A stretch of 5,738 bases of DNA. Source: Lonsdalea quercina subsp. quercina (GTDB lineage: Bacteria; Pseudomonadota; Gammaproteobacteria; Enterobacterales; Enterobacteriaceae). Location: assembly GCF_000688655.1 (NCBI RefSeq), contig NZ_JIBO01000003.1, positions 129,495 through 135,232 of the forward strand. Direction: 5' to 3'. A program made the translations under genes and the position numbers. The notes under the pieces are model-generated. The model ran no database searches, was not told the origin of the DNA, and saw nothing but the letters and a program-made list of their open reading frames with translations. This document shows, in pieces, positions 5,712-5,738 of this stretch; the first letter of the stretch is position 1, and each line of letters begins with the position of its first letter.

Positions 5712-5738
5712 GCGAGCAGTTGACAGATCAGGTTCTGG
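5708..5738 (+). CDS. rpoE: RNA polymerase sigma-E factor, first ten codons (cut by window end)
   Basis: RpoE is the extracytoplasmic-function sigma factor that directs the response to misfolded outer-membrane proteins; it is held at the inner membrane by RseA and released by DegS and RseP proteolysis. Only MSEQLTDQVL is visible, but this is identical to the E. coli RpoE N-terminus, and the position next to yfiC plus the sigma-E promoter upstream agree. The ribosome binding site GAGGAG (5690-5695) is 12 nt before the ATG, longer than usual, which fits translation coupled to the overlapping leader ORF. The rest of the gene and the expected rseABC genes are outside the window. Confidence 0.93.
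   Translation, partial: MSEQLTDQVL

Overview
The window is ordinary core chromosome of a gammaproteobacterium of the order Enterobacterales. All protein genes are close to the Escherichia coli K-12 sequences as I remember them, and the tRNAs look identical. Divergence and base composition suggest a relative outside the Escherichia/Salmonella group, perhaps Pectobacteriaceae; this family placement is inference only. I see no mobile element, CRISPR array, phage gene or defence system, and nothing that looks like a new multi-gene system. The interest lies in regulatory architecture and in genes missing compared with E. coli.

Left part (1-1637): the 3' three quarters of gltX (glutamyl-tRNA synthetase) end at a strong intrinsic terminator. 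A gap without a recognisable gene follows. Then a textbook sigma-70 promoter with a GC-rich discriminator drives two identical tRNA-Ala(GGC) genes.

Middle part (1638-3227): ung (uracil-DNA glycosylase, minus strand) is divergent from grcA (glycyl-radical spare part for pyruvate formate-lyase, plus strand). The grcA promoter has a perfect FNR site placed for class II activation and a weaker second FNR-like site 53 bp upstream. This matches what is known for E. coli yfiD. A strong hairpin terminator closes grcA.

Right part (3228-5738): srmB (DEAD-box RNA helicase for 50S assembly, minus strand) is divergent from trmN6/yfiC (tRNA1-Val m6A37 methyltransferase, plus strand). The window ends in the first ten codons of rpoE (sigma-E). 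Just upstream of rpoE are a sigma-E-type promoter and a short ORF that overlaps the rpoE start by ATGA, matching the rseD leader cistron. The nadB gene that separates yfiC from rpoE in E. coli is not there.

Compared with K-12, the left part corresponds to the gltX-alaWX segment and the rest to the ung-grcA-srmB-yfiC-rpoE segment. These lie roughly 200 kb apart in K-12, so the interval between the tRNAs and ung is a synteny junction. Functionally the genes serve translation and RNA maturation (gltX, tRNA-Ala, srmB, trmN6), DNA repair (ung), anaerobic metabolism (grcA) and envelope stress (rpoE). They are neighbours rather than one pathway.
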